55,232 nucleotides of DNA from Williamsia sp. (lineage in GTDB: Bacteria; Actinomycetota; Actinomycetes; Mycobacteriales; Mycobacteriaceae). Shown here in pieces: positions 1-8,452 of this stretch; the first letter of the stretch is position 1, and each line of letters opens with the position of its first letter. The notes beneath the pieces were generated by a model. The model searched no databases. It was not told the origin of the DNA and saw nothing but the letters and a program-made list of their open reading frames with translations. Location of the stretch: positions 47,148-102,379 of the forward strand of contig NZ_JAEMTF010000005.1 of the NCBI RefSeq assembly GCF_016462415.1. The letters are read 5' to 3'. The translations under genes were made by a program, and so were the position numbers.

Positions 1-806
1 ACGTTGCGGACGGTCGCTCCGGGTCCGGCGGTGAGGAAGGTGCGCTCGGGTGGGGTGACGATGTTGTCGTTGCGGGTCCCGACCGCCACGTAGCGGACTC
101 CCGGTCGCGTGTCGCCGCCCGCGTTCAGACGCGCCAGGAACGGTGATCCGACCATCTGCTCGACGTAGGACGGACCGACCGTGGTGGCTGCGAGGGTCAC
201 GACCGGGATGCCGATCAACTGTCCGATCGCGCCGATCATCTGGTTGAAGTTGAACGTCGTGCCGTGGTTGGTGCCCGACAGGCTGACCATGGTCCGGACC
301 GCGTTCGCGGCCGGGTTCTTCGCATTGGTGCCGCCACTGAACTTCAGGTACTGCCGCGCCACCAGGGCGCCCTGCGAGTGACCGACGATGTCGACCTGGG
401 ACGCGCCGGTCTCCCGACGAACTCGGTTGACGAACGTGGCGAGTGTCTTGGCCGAACTGGAGATGGTGTCGCCGCCGACCATGTTGAACAGATTCTGCAG
501 GCTGCCGGGGGCACGTTTGCCGTAATCGAGTGCGAACACGCAGTAACCGGCCTCCTTGAGGGCAGGCGAGAGCACCTTCCAGGTGTCGCTCATCCCGGCC
601 CACGTGCCGTGGACGAGGACGACCGGTCGCGGGTGCTCGGCGCTCGGTGTGCACTTCCAGTCGTTGGCTCCGGCGGGGGAGGGATCGGCGGTGTCGCCAG
701 GCGTTGCGGGCGCGGCGTTCGCGGTCCAGGAGAAAGCGATCCACGACGCGATCGCAAGGACCAATCCGGCCCCGATCGACCTCACCCAGGGACTACGCAC
801 TCGCAT
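1..806 (-). CDS. Secreted lipase/esterase, alpha/beta hydrolase (3' end cut by window)
   Basis: This is a secreted alpha/beta-hydrolase of the class 2 lipase type, expected to hydrolyse acyl esters outside the cytoplasm. The ATG at 806 follows a good GGAGGT ribosome binding site. The N-terminus is a signal peptide: basic residues (MRVRSPWVR), a hydrophobic core, then ANAAPA at about residues 29-34. The oxyanion-region motif VLVHGTWAG follows, and then the nucleophile elbow GHSQG with Ser at residue 144. A likely acid region (TRNDNIVTP) lies near the window edge; the catalytic His would be beyond it. About 268 residues are visible and the C-terminus is missing. It is transcribed away from the racemase gene's 3' end across a 168-bp gap and is probably a separate unit. 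The substrate cannot be read from the sequence. Confidence 0.9.
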   Translation of the reverse strand, partial: MRVRSPWVRSIGAGLVLAIASWIAFSWTANAAPATPGDTADPSPAGANDWKCTPSAEHPRPVVLVHGTWAGMSDTWKVLSPALKEAGYCVFALDYGKRAPGSLQNLFNMVGGDTISSSAKTLATFVNRVRRETGASQVDIVGHSQGALVARQYLKFSGGTNAKNPAANAVRTMVSLSGTNHGTTFNFNQMIGAIGQLIGIPVVTLAATTVGPSYVEQMVGSPFLARLNAGGDTRPGVRYVAVGTRNDNIVTPPERTFLTAGPGATVRN

Positions 807-974
807 CTATACCTCCAGCTCGCAGGATCCCCGGTTGTATGCGAGCGTACGCACGGACGAGCGTTGTGACGAATGACCACAACCGGACACACGCAGGTGG
901 TTATCGAACAGATGCAGACCGGATACCGAGCCGATGCGATCGCCGACCGGCCCGGTCCGGGATGCAGGCTCGCC

Positions 975-1715
975 TCAGTGGAGGCGGAAGTCCGAGAGCA
1001 GACCGGAGTATTCCTTGGCCGGGGGGCGGGAGAACTCTCCGCTGGCGGGACCGGGGAAACCGCCGACCGGGACGAGCGCCTGGAGCAGGCGGACCCCGGC
1101 GGCGACGCCGTCGATGACCGGGGCGCCGATCTTGTCGGAGATACGGGCGGCCAGGTCGGCCATCCCGCCGCAGCCGAGCACCACCGACTCCGAGCCGTCG
1201 CCGGTGAGCGCCCGTGCGCAGGCGTCGGTGAGGATGACCTCGGTGTCCGGGTTCGACTCGAGTTCGAGCACCGGGATCTCGCACGCGTGCAGTCCGCGGC
1301 AGAGGCCGGCGACCCCGTAGCGGTGGGTCAGCTCTTCGGCGCGTCCGATGGTGCGCCCCAGCGTGGTCACGACCGAGAACCCGCCGCCGGAGAGCGCCGC
1401 GAGATGCATCGCCGCCTGGGCGATACCGAGAACCGGGGCGCCGGCGATCTCGCGCGCCGCGTCGAGGCCGGGGTCGCCGAAACAGGCGATGAGGTAGGCG
1501 TCCGACGGCTGCGCCGAGGCCCGGTCGGCGATGATCGCGGCCAGCAGTCCGGGGACCGACATCGCCTCGTCGTAGTGGCTCTCGATCGAGGCGGGTCCCA
1601 TCGACGACGTGATCGCGACGATGTCGGTGTCGGGGCCGGCCGCCGAACGTGCCACCTCCGCCATGAGATCGGTCATGGCGGAGGTGGTGTTCGGGTTGAT
1701 GATGCAGATACGCAT
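975..1715 (-). CDS. Hydantoin/allantoin racemase (Asp/Glu racemase superfamily)
   Basis: This 246-aa cytosolic enzyme belongs to the Asp/Glu/hydantoin racemase family, which inverts 5-substituted hydantoins or allantoin by a cofactor-independent two-cysteine mechanism. The family N-terminus IINPNTT is present. The two catalytic Cys are visible, C78 in CFGDPGLDAARE and C182 in VLGCGGMADLA, with the spacing usual for the family. The start at 1715 fits the family length; a longer upstream reading in the same frame overlaps the transporter gene out of frame and is not real. The gene lies 17 bp after the transporter stop, so the two are almost certainly co-transcribed. No hydantoinase, allantoinase or carbamoylase lies nearby, so the choice between hydantoin and allantoin is open. 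Confidence 0.9.
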   Translation of the reverse strand: MRICIINPNTTSAMTDLMAEVARSAAGPDTDIVAITSSMGPASIESHYDEAMSVPGLLAAIIADRASAQPSDAYLIACFGDPGLDAAREIAGAPVLGIAQAAMHLAALSGGGFSVVTTLGRTIGRAEELTHRYGVAGLCRGLHACEIPVLELESNPDTEVILTDACARALTGDGSESVVLGCGGMADLAARISDKIGAPVIDGVAAGVRLLQALVPVGGFPGPASGEFSRPPAKEYSGLLSDFRLH

Positions 1716-1732
1716 GACGCCAGTCTGTCGTG

Positions 1733-3289
1733 TCAGGCGACGACCTTCTCGGTCGCCTCGACGGTGGGTGGGTTCTCGTAGATGAACGTCGGTGGCAGGA
1801 ACCGCATGCCCAGCCAGTAGATCGCGAACCCGAGACCGGCTCCGACGAACCAGGTGTAGCTGGCCATGTAGGTGGTGCCCTCGACGACGATCAGGATTCC
1901 CGCGATCGCGGCGACGACGGTGGCGATCACGGCGACCGGGTTGACGCCCTTGCGGAACCAGTACGTCGCGGTCGGCGACATGCTGAACAGGTCGTCGATG
2001 ACGATCTTCTTCTTCTTGACGAGGTAGAAGTCCGCGATGAGCACACCGAACAGCGGCCCGATCACCGCGCCGAGGGTGTCGAGTGTGTAGTGGATCGCCG
2101 ACGGGTTGTTGAAGAGGTTCCACGGGGTGATCAGCACCGATCCGACAGCGGCGATCATGCCGCCCATGCGCCACGTGATCTTCGTCGGGGCGACGTTGGA
2201 GAAGTCGAACGCGGGGGAGACGAAGTTGGCGACGATGTTGATACCGATGGTCGCGATGGCGAAGGTGAGCACACCCAGGACCGCCGCAGTGGTGTTGTCG
2301 ATGCGATCGACGATGTGCACCGGGTCGGTGATGATGTTGCCGTCGGCGTCTCGTCCGATCACCGTGGCGCCCGCGGAGACCGTGCACACCACCAGGATCG
2401 AGAAGAACAGGAAGTTCACCGGCAGGCCGAGGAAGTTGCCCTTCTTCACCGCGGAGAACGACTTGCCGTAGCGGGAGAAGTCGCCGAAGTTCAGCATCGG
2501 CCCCGAGAAGTACGACACGACCAGGGCGATGGCGCTCAGCAGTGCGGTGAACGACGCCCATCCGGTCTTGTTCGGACCGGCCGACAGGTCGAAGTGGACG
2601 TTGCTCCAGCCGGCCTTGTAGATCAGGTACCCGGCGAGGACGACCATGACGACATAGACCGCCGGACCGCAGAAGTCGATGAACTTGCGGATGGTCTCCA
2701 TGCCGTTCCAGAACACGATGGCCTGCAGCACCCACATGAGGATGAAGCCGCCCCATCCGAGCAGTGACAGTCCGAGGAACCCGTAGTCGTCCACGGAGTC
2801 GAACTTCGCGATCGAGGGCCAGAACTTGATCGCCAACAGACCGAACGCGACGGATGCGAGATAGGTCTGGATCCCGTACCAGGCGACCGCGATCAGGCCG
2901 CGCAGGATGGCGGGGAGATTGGCACCGCGGACGCCGAACGCCACCCGTGTCGTCACCGGGTAGGGGACACCGGCCTGCTGCGACGGACGTGCGACGAGGT
3001 TGCACAGGAAATAGACCATGAAGATGCCGACCAGCAGCGCGATGAGCACCTGCCAGGCCGAGATGCCGAGTGCGAAAAGGCTTCCCGCGAACACGTAGCC
3101 GCCGACACTGTGCACGTCGGACATCCAGAACGCGAAGATGTTGTACGACGTCCAGCTCTGCTTCTTCAGCGGCGCGAGGTCGGAGTTGGTCAGGTCCTGG
3201 TGATAGCCGAGCTTGATGACGCTCTCCCCGGCCGCGCTCGCGTGGGTCGGTTCCGCGACGGCATCGCCGGTGGTGATCGTTTCGGTCAT
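1733..3289 (-). CDS. NCS1-family nucleobase/hydantoin/allantoin transporter
   Basis: This 518-aa polytopic inner-membrane transporter belongs to the nucleobase:cation symporter-1 family, which includes Mhp1 (hydantoin), PucI (allantoin) and the cytosine permeases. About twelve hydrophobic segments are visible. The N-terminal family motif (NSDLAPLKKQSWTSYNIF) is followed by AWYGIQTYLAS, where the Trp and Gln match the substrate-contacting pair of Mhp1 helix 3, and later by FWNGMETIRKF. The C-terminal half carries DFYLVKKKK. The ATG at 3289 has an AGGAG site seven bases upstream. Together with the downstream racemase, it suggests uptake and racemisation of a hydantoin-like ring compound. The exact substrate cannot be assigned from sequence alone. 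Confidence 0.92.
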   Translation of the reverse strand: MTETITTGDAVAEPTHASAAGESVIKLGYHQDLTNSDLAPLKKQSWTSYNIFAFWMSDVHSVGGYVFAGSLFALGISAWQVLIALLVGIFMVYFLCNLVARPSQQAGVPYPVTTRVAFGVRGANLPAILRGLIAVAWYGIQTYLASVAFGLLAIKFWPSIAKFDSVDDYGFLGLSLLGWGGFILMWVLQAIVFWNGMETIRKFIDFCGPAVYVVMVVLAGYLIYKAGWSNVHFDLSAGPNKTGWASFTALLSAIALVVSYFSGPMLNFGDFSRYGKSFSAVKKGNFLGLPVNFLFFSILVVCTVSAGATVIGRDADGNIITDPVHIVDRIDNTTAAVLGVLTFAIATIGINIVANFVSPAFDFSNVAPTKITWRMGGMIAAVGSVLITPWNLFNNPSAIHYTLDTLGAVIGPLFGVLIADFYLVKKKKIVIDDLFSMSPTATYWFRKGVNPVAVIATVVAAIAGILIVVEGTTYMASYTWFVGAGLGFAIYWLGMRFLPPTFIYENPPTVEATEKVVA

Positions 3290-3350
3290 GGGCTCTCCTG
3301 GTGTTCGAGTGAGCCTAGGCTAGGACCGGGTTATTTCTGCTGCGTTACCG

Positions 3351-3383
3351 CGAAAGTATATTCTCGCTGCTCGGCGGACTCAG
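3351..3383 (-). promoter_or_regulatory. Candidate promoter and operator for the transporter-racemase genes
   Basis: On the minus strand a TATACT -10-like hexamer (3360-3355) lies 17 bp from a weak CTGAGT -35-like hexamer (3383-3378). The -10 sits inside an imperfect 16-bp palindrome (3351-3366, 12 of 16 positions symmetric), which is a plausible binding site for the adjacent GntR-family protein. A second, perfect 10-bp palindrome (AGCCTAGGCT, 3312-3321) lies closer to the start codon. This is pattern reading only. Confidence 0.35.
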
Positions 3384-3387
3384 GTGC

Positions 3388-4098
3388 TCAGGATTCGTCC
3401 GCGACGTTCAATTGTGCTGCGGTGTCGATGATCATCGTCTCCAACCGGGAGTGGTGCTCGCGTGCGGTCGTGATGAGTGCGTCCGCGTCGCGGGCGGCGA
3501 CGGCGTCGATCATCGACTCGTGGTCGGCGTGCAGACGCGCCTGCATCTGAGGTGTCGCGGCCCGCATGAGTTGGAACGGTTCGGTGATGTTCCACGTCGC
3601 CTCGAACATGTGGACCAGCCGGTGCATGCCGCAGGGCTCGATCAGCGCCTGGTGGAACCGACGTGACTGATGGTGGTACTCACGGAGATCGCCGGCCTGG
3701 GTGGCGGCGTACAGGGCCCGGTGGGCCTCACGCGCGGCCGTCAGATCGTCGGGCGTGGCGAGCTCGACGGCCCGGGTCAGCGCGGCCTGCTCGAGAATCC
3801 CTCGTACGAAGTAGATCTCGCGCAGTTCGGCGACGGTGAGCTGCGCTACGAAGTACCCGTTGTTGGTCTGATGGCCGACCAGTCCTTCGCCGACGAGTGT
3901 CTTGAGCGCCTCGCGCACCGGGATGGGGCTGACCCCGAAGAGCGCCGCGATCTCGCCGACGGGGATGGCCGAACCGGGAATCGCGCCCCCGTCGAGGATG
4001 ACCCGGCGAAGCCCGTCGAGCACACTGGCCTGGGACGGGCCGGTGGGGATCGCCGACAGGGCCGACAGCAGCCCTGCGTTCCTGCCCTTACCCGGCAT
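3388..4098 (-). CDS. GntR-family (FCD-type) transcriptional regulator
   Basis: This 236-aa DNA-binding regulator has an N-terminal winged helix-turn-helix (about residues 15-80, with IAALFGVSPIPVREALKTLVGEGLV as recognition region) and a C-terminal all-helical FCD ligand domain (about 85-220, starting LREIYFVRGILEQAAL). FCD regulators bind small carboxylic or ring-type metabolites and usually repress neighbouring catabolic genes. I chose the start at 4098 because a GGGGG-type ribosome binding site lies eight bases upstream; an in-frame ATG at 4143 would add 15 residues. It lies 98 bp upstream of the transporter gene on the same strand, so it is the likely regulator of the transporter and racemase. 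Confidence 0.9.
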   Translation of the reverse strand: MPGKGRNAGLLSALSAIPTGPSQASVLDGLRRVILDGGAIPGSAIPVGEIAALFGVSPIPVREALKTLVGEGLVGHQTNNGYFVAQLTVAELREIYFVRGILEQAALTRAVELATPDDLTAAREAHRALYAATQAGDLREYHHQSRRFHQALIEPCGMHRLVHMFEATWNITEPFQLMRAATPQMQARLHADHESMIDAVAARDADALITTAREHHSRLETMIIDTAAQLNVADES

Positions 4099-4181
4099 CG
4101 CCGAACCCCCTTCCCTCGGCGAGAATTGTCGCAGCTTTCGCACCCGCGCGCGGGGCGGTCTCGGGTTCGGCCGGGGGGACG

Positions 4182-4691
4182 CTACTTCGGCGTCACCCAG
4201 CAGGTGATCGCGCAGTGGACGACCTCGAGACCGGTCTTGTCGGTGATCGCGATGTCGACCACGACCTCGGCGCCGTCACCGATCGTGATCGCGTCGATGG
4301 GATCGGCCAGGGTGGCCACGGAGCGCAGGCCGGTGGTCGCCTTGGCGAGGTACTGCGACGTCATGCCCTTGGGCAGCCAGCGCAGCGCGGTGGGTGTCGA
4401 TGCCTCCATCAGCATCCCCATCGCGGTCTCGGCGAGGTTGCAGGCCGCGATCGCGTGGAAGGTGCCGATGTGGTTGTGCACACCGAACCACTTCGGTGCC
4501 GTGACCTCGCAGTATCCGGGTCGCAGTTCCTTCACCGACGGCAGGATGGTCCCGAAGTAGGGGACCCGGGCCACCATGCCGACCGAGAACAGAGCCGCGC
4601 CGAGCGCGTTCTGGGGCAGGCGACGCCACAGGGCGTACGTCGGGGTGACCGACTCGGTGTCGGTGGGCAGGGTGGTGATCTCGTCCGTCAT
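4182..4691 (-). CDS. DUF4442 hot-dog-fold protein
   Basis: This 169-aa protein looks like the DUF4442 branch of the hot-dog (thioesterase-like) superfamily. Visible features are a central helix region HNHIGTFHAIAACNLAETAMGMLM, characteristic of these paaI-like/DUF4442 proteins, and C-terminal strands (VVVDIAITDKTGLEVVHCAITCWV). Family members are presumed to act on acyl-CoA-like thioesters, but no reaction has been firmly assigned. The gene is 32 bp after the DUF4173 gene and 83 bp before the GntR gene, all on the minus strand, so co-transcription is possible. I infer no pathway. Confidence 0.8.
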   Translation of the reverse strand: MTDEITTLPTDTESVTPTYALWRRLPQNALGAALFSVGMVARVPYFGTILPSVKELRPGYCEVTAPKWFGVHNHIGTFHAIAACNLAETAMGMLMEASTPTALRWLPKGMTSQYLAKATTGLRSVATLADPIDAITIGDGAEVVVDIAITDKTGLEVVHCAITCWVTPK

Positions 4692-4723
4692 GGGTCACGA
4701 CCTTACTCGTCGGTAGGTTCTCG

Positions 4724-6286
4724 CTACGGACATGCGCCGCCGATGCCTGCGGTCGGGAGTTCGACGTCGCGCAGGTCGTCGCGCGCCTGTGCGCGGCCGA
4801 TGGTGAAGCCGGTCCACCCGCGCTCCTCCCGTGCGGTCTCGGCGATGAGCCGGAGCACGCACGGCCGCAACTCCTCAGGGAGTCGGAGCAGCTGTCCGGT
4901 CGCGTCCGGGGAGAGCCCGGACAGATATGTGGTGTCGATCCGGGGTGCCGTGTCGCGGGCCGTCGAGGCCTCGTACCGATCGACGTTGATGCGGGCGATC
5001 TGAGCATCCGGGTCGGAGACGGCGAACGCCAGTGCCGATCCGATGATCAGTCCGCCGATGGCGCGGGCGAGGTGTCGGGTACCGAGTCCGCCGCCGGCGA
5101 CCACCAGGGCGAGGACGACTGCGCCGAGACACAGTTCGACCGCCATCACACTGATCCGCAGCCGGGTCGCGCCGTAGGCGTCGATGTAGAGATACATCCG
5201 GTGCAGTGCGGACGCCACCACGAGCAGCGTCGCGAGACACAGTCCGCCGAGGATGCCCCGGACCAGGATCCGAGCGCGCGCGGTGGTGCGGTCGGCGCGG
5301 TGCCAGGCCACCGACACCACCAGGATCGTCAACGCGGTGACGGCGAACAGCTGCCAGAAGCCCGAGCGTGCGTACTCCGCGGAGGTCAGGTTCGCGGTGC
5401 GCTGGACGTAATCGCGCCCACCGATCATGGCGCCGGCCTGCGTACCGAGGAACGCCACGAACAACGCGAGCACGGTGCCGGTGGGCACCGCCCAGGTCCA
5501 GGTGTCACGTGCGATCGCCCGCTCGCGATCGATCAGACGCGGCCGCGCGTACCGGAGGTAACAGCCCAACGCCGTGCCGAGGCCGACCACGATGCCCAGC
5601 ACGACGTTCGCGGTGACGGTGGGGTCGTCGACGTCGGGGGTGAGTGCGGAGAGCAGTGTCGCGAACACGGCGTCGGCGCCGGCGAACAACGCGCCGAACA
5701 CTCCCACGAGCGCCACGGTGACCGCACCCACCCCGAGCACCGCCCGGGGGTTGCCCACCTTCGAGCCCGCGTAGGCCACCGCGGCGCCGCGCGTCATCCA
5801 CGCCGACGTGCGTAGCGACACCAGGATCGGCGCAACCATCGCGAATGCCATGTCGCGCAGGGTTCGTCCGCCCACGAGCAGTACCCCGGTGGCGGCGACG
5901 GCGAGCAGGACGTACCAGACGGTCAGCCATTCGGCGCTGCGCCACCCGGGCACGGCCAGGAGCGCCACGATGCCTGTGGCCGTGAGGAGTTGCCCCCGCC
6001 CCGGTCGTTCGGACGACCCCACGTACACCGCGACGAGAACGGTGATGCCGGTCAGCACGATGCCGATGCCCGACAGATCGTCGGGGAGCAGCAGTGCCGC
6101 GGCGACGGCCGCGACGGCGACCGCGGCGAACACCCGGCCGGGGGCGACACGCGGCATGTCCGACGCCAGGTCCCACATCGGCGGCCGCGGCGGCAACGGC
6201 GGGAGGGGAGGCAGCGCCGGCTCGGGAGGGTTCGGGTAGACCGTCCCCGGGATGGGGATGCCGGGCCAGGAGGGTGTTTCGGGCAT
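4724..6286 (-). CDS. DUF4173 (DUF4153-like) integral membrane protein
   Basis: This 520-aa membrane protein has a proline-rich cytoplasmic N-terminus (about residues 1-45, PPLPPLPPRPP), then roughly ten or more hydrophobic segments, and a soluble C-terminal tail of about 90 residues with the family signature NVDRYEAS...DTTYLSGLSPDA. The family function is unknown. I placed the start at 6286, where a GAGAGGCG site precedes the ATG; a longer in-frame reading to 6457 overlaps the kinase gene and lacks support. The gene follows the sensor kinase by 74 bp on the same strand. In related actinobacteria such a protein is often adjacent to a two-component system, which suggests a cell-envelope role. 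That role is inference. Confidence 0.82.
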   Translation of the reverse strand: MPETPSWPGIPIPGTVYPNPPEPALPPLPPLPPRPPMWDLASDMPRVAPGRVFAAVAVAAVAAALLLPDDLSGIGIVLTGITVLVAVYVGSSERPGRGQLLTATGIVALLAVPGWRSAEWLTVWYVLLAVAATGVLLVGGRTLRDMAFAMVAPILVSLRTSAWMTRGAAVAYAGSKVGNPRAVLGVGAVTVALVGVFGALFAGADAVFATLLSALTPDVDDPTVTANVVLGIVVGLGTALGCYLRYARPRLIDRERAIARDTWTWAVPTGTVLALFVAFLGTQAGAMIGGRDYVQRTANLTSAEYARSGFWQLFAVTALTILVVSVAWHRADRTTARARILVRGILGGLCLATLLVVASALHRMYLYIDAYGATRLRISVMAVELCLGAVVLALVVAGGGLGTRHLARAIGGLIIGSALAFAVSDPDAQIARINVDRYEASTARDTAPRIDTTYLSGLSPDATGQLLRLPEELRPCVLRLIAETAREERGWTGFTIGRAQARDDLRDVELPTAGIGGACP

Positions 6287-6360
6287 GGGGGTATCGCCTC
6301 TCGTCGTGCGGGTGAACTCGGTCCGAACGCGCCGATCGGCGCGGGTGGGTGCAGGTCGGG

Positions 6361-7422
6361 TCAGTGAGTGGCGGTCGCGGGCAACCGGATCCGGATCCGG
6401 CAGCCCTCCGGGTCGTCGACAACGGCGATCTCGCCGCGGTGCAGGTGCACGACCCACTGGGCGATGGCCAGGCCCAGGCCGGTCCCGCCGTCGTGCGAAC
6501 CGCCCCGGGTGAAACGTTCGAAGATGCGGTGGCGCTCCGCGGGTTCCACGCCGGGGCCCTGGTCAGCCACCTCGAGGACGACGGAGTCGCCGTCGGCGTG
6601 GCCGAGGACAGCGATCACGCCGCCCGGTGGTGAGTGTCGGGCCGCGTTGTCGAGGAGGTTGGCCAACACCTGATGGAGGCGGTCCTCGTCGGCCTCGACC
6701 ACCAGCGCGGCCGGGATGGCGATCGAGAATCCGACGTCGGTGGCCCGCCCGGTGTGCTGGTGCAGTCGCACCCGGCACTGCGCCACCGCATCGGCCGCGA
6801 AACGCTGCACCTCGATCGGGTCGTGGTCGAGTCGCACGGCGCCGCCCTCCACCCGGGACAGGTCGAGCAGGTCGGTGATCAGCCGGCCGAGGCGGTCGGT
6901 CTGTGTCAGCGCCGACTCCAAGGTGTCCTGATCGGGGGTGCGCACCCCGTCGACGAGGTTCTCCAGTACCGCGTGCAGGGCCGCGACCGGGGTCCGTAGT
7001 TCGTGGGCCACGTTGCCGACGACCTCGCGTCGGTACCTGTCCTCGTGGGCCAGGTCCTCGGCCATCTGGTTGAAGGCCGTGGCGAGCGTGCCGATCTCGT
7101 CCTTCGACGTGGCGCGCACCCGGGTGGTGTAGTCGCCGCCGGACATCCGACGGACCGCCCCGGTCATCTCGCGCAGCGGCGAGGTCATGCCGTGCGCGAG
7201 CACCCACGTGACGACGAGGGCCACCACCAGCGCGACGAGCAGGGCGTACCGGAACGCGAGCTGCTGGGTGACCCAGAACGACACACTCGAGGTGAGCAGC
7301 GCGCCTCCCACCACCACGGCGGTCTTGAACTTGAACGACGCGACGGCGTCGAGTGGACGCGGGAAGTGCAGTCGCCGAGCCGGGCCCACGGATGTGTGCG
7401 CGACCCGTTCGCGGACGCTCAC
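6361..7422 (-). CDS. HAMP-containing sensor histidine kinase
   Basis: This 353-aa membrane kinase autophosphorylates and passes the phosphate to the response regulator encoded just upstream. Two hydrophobic segments (about residues 34-52 and 57-76) flank almost no extracytoplasmic loop, so it may sense the membrane itself. A HAMP domain follows (about 77-128), then the H-box VAHELRTP with phospho-accepting His140, the N-box NLLDNAARHS, and the ATP-lid motifs DQGPGV and GGTGLGLAIAQW. The start is a GTG in a GTGA overlap with the regulator's stop, which implies translational coupling. The short sensor region separates it from kinases with large periplasmic domains. The stimulus is unknown. Confidence 0.93.
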   Translation of the reverse strand: MSVRERVAHTSVGPARRLHFPRPLDAVASFKFKTAVVVGGALLTSSVSFWVTQQLAFRYALLVALVVALVVTWVLAHGMTSPLREMTGAVRRMSGGDYTTRVRATSKDEIGTLATAFNQMAEDLAHEDRYRREVVGNVAHELRTPVAALHAVLENLVDGVRTPDQDTLESALTQTDRLGRLITDLLDLSRVEGGAVRLDHDPIEVQRFAADAVAQCRVRLHQHTGRATDVGFSIAIPAALVVEADEDRLHQVLANLLDNAARHSPPGGVIAVLGHADGDSVVLEVADQGPGVEPAERHRIFERFTRGGSHDGGTGLGLAIAQWVVHLHRGEIAVVDDPEGCRIRIRLPATATH

Positions 7423-8159
7423 CGCTGCTCACTCTCCAGCGCGTACCCGACACCGTGCACCGTGCGGATCCGGCCGTGGCCGACCTTGCGCCGCAGGGAC
7501 CGCACGTGGGAGTCGACCGTCCTGGTCTCGCCGGCGCCCGGCCACTGCCACACCGTCTCGAGCAGCTGTCCGCGACTGAGCACCGCACCCGGGTGGCGGG
7601 CCAGCGACACCAACAGGTCGAACTCGGTGCGGGTCAGGTGCACCGACTCGCCGTCGACCACCACCCGGCGTCCGGAGTGGTCGATGTGCAGGTCGCCAAG
7701 CATCTGCACGTCCGGGCCCGACGCGGGTGGATCGGCATCGGCCGTTCCGTACCGTTCGGCCCGTCGGATCAGCGCGCGGGTGCGCGCGACCAGCTCGCGC
7801 ATCGAGAACGGCTTCGACAGGTAGTCGTCGGCACCGACCCCCAGTCCGATGACCAGGTCGGTCTCGCCGGACCGGGCGGTCAGCATCAGTACCGGGGTCG
7901 GGGAGTGCGCCTGGATACGTCTGCACACCTCGAGGCCGTCCATCCCCGGCAGCATCAGATCGAGGATGACCACGTCGCAGCCGACCTCGGCATGGGTGGC
8001 GACCGCGGCCGGCCCGGTGTCGGCCGTGATCACGTCGAAGCCCTCGGCCCGGAACCTCTCGGCGATGGACTCGCGGATGAGTGGTTCGTCGTCGACCACC
8101 AACACCGAGGGCAGCGTTGACGACGAGGACCCGGGCGTCGCGGACGGATGTGCGGTCAT
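7419..8159 (-). CDS. OmpR/PhoB-family response regulator
   Basis: This 246-aa DNA-binding response regulator is the partner of the overlapping sensor kinase. The receiver domain (about residues 17-130) has the acidic pair D23/D24, phospho-acceptor D67 (in ILDLMLPGMDG), T94 and K116 (SKPF). A winged-helix DNA-binding domain follows (about 150-246; LTRTEFDLLVSLARHPGAVLSR and the closing TVHGVGYAL). The ATG at 8159 leaves a 16-residue Ser/Pro-rich leader before the receiver. An upstream ATG in frame (8360) would add 67 arginine-rich residues and lies in the likely S10 promoter region, so I rejected it. The gene is divergent from the S10 operon. Confidence 0.92.
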   Translation of the reverse strand: MTAHPSATPGSSSSTLPSVLVVDDEPLIRESIAERFRAEGFDVITADTGPAAVATHAEVGCDVVILDLMLPGMDGLEVCRRIQAHSPTPVLMLTARSGETDLVIGLGVGADDYLSKPFSMRELVARTRALIRRAERYGTADADPPASGPDVQMLGDLHIDHSGRRVVVDGESVHLTRTEFDLLVSLARHPGAVLSRGQLLETVWQWPGAGETRTVDSHVRSLRRKVGHGRIRTVHGVGYALESEQR

Positions 8160-8270
8160 GGCAGCGACGGTAGTGTCCGTTTGTCGGTGCGCTGCCGAGA
8201 TGGTGTGAAGAGTCTGTGAAGGTGGTCGCCGCCCAGGTGGCGGCCGGTCGTCGGCCGGTGTCGACGCAAT

Positions 8271-8299
8271 TTGGCCTCGCCGTCGATCTGTTGCATACT
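8271..8299 (+). promoter_or_regulatory. Candidate housekeeping promoter of the S10 operon
   Basis: TTGGCC (8271-8276) and CATACT (8294-8299) each match 4 of 6 consensus bases and are separated by exactly 17 bp. It would give a leader of roughly 400 nt before rpsJ. This is a visual match only. Confidence 0.35.
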
Positions 8300-8430
8300 G
8301 TTCGGGTTGCCTTGATCGGGAACGCGGATTTTCGCGGCCTCGATCAGGTGCGATCGCCACGGCGGGTCAAGCGGAGACGAACTGGCCCGGTAACCGTCAC
8401 AGCGATCGACCAGCACGACCAGCACGACCT

Positions 8431-8452
8431 CGATCCCCCTGATCAGGGATCG
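8431..8452 (+). other. Inverted repeat in the S10 leader
   Basis: CGATCCC (8431-8437) and GGGATCG (8446-8452) form a 7-bp stem around an 8-base loop. No U-run follows, so it is not an intrinsic terminator. It could be a leader structure or chance. Confidence 0.25.

Noticed and set aside
975-3005. Racemase read with a 430-residue N-terminal extension
   Set aside because: The extension is the transporter gene read in another frame; the family start IINPNTT sets the ATG at 1715.
3312-3325. AGCCTAGGCTAG as a possible iron-regulator (IdeR/DmdR) box
   Set aside because: It is only a short palindrome that fails most of the 19-bp consensus, and the gene downstream is a ring-compound transporter.
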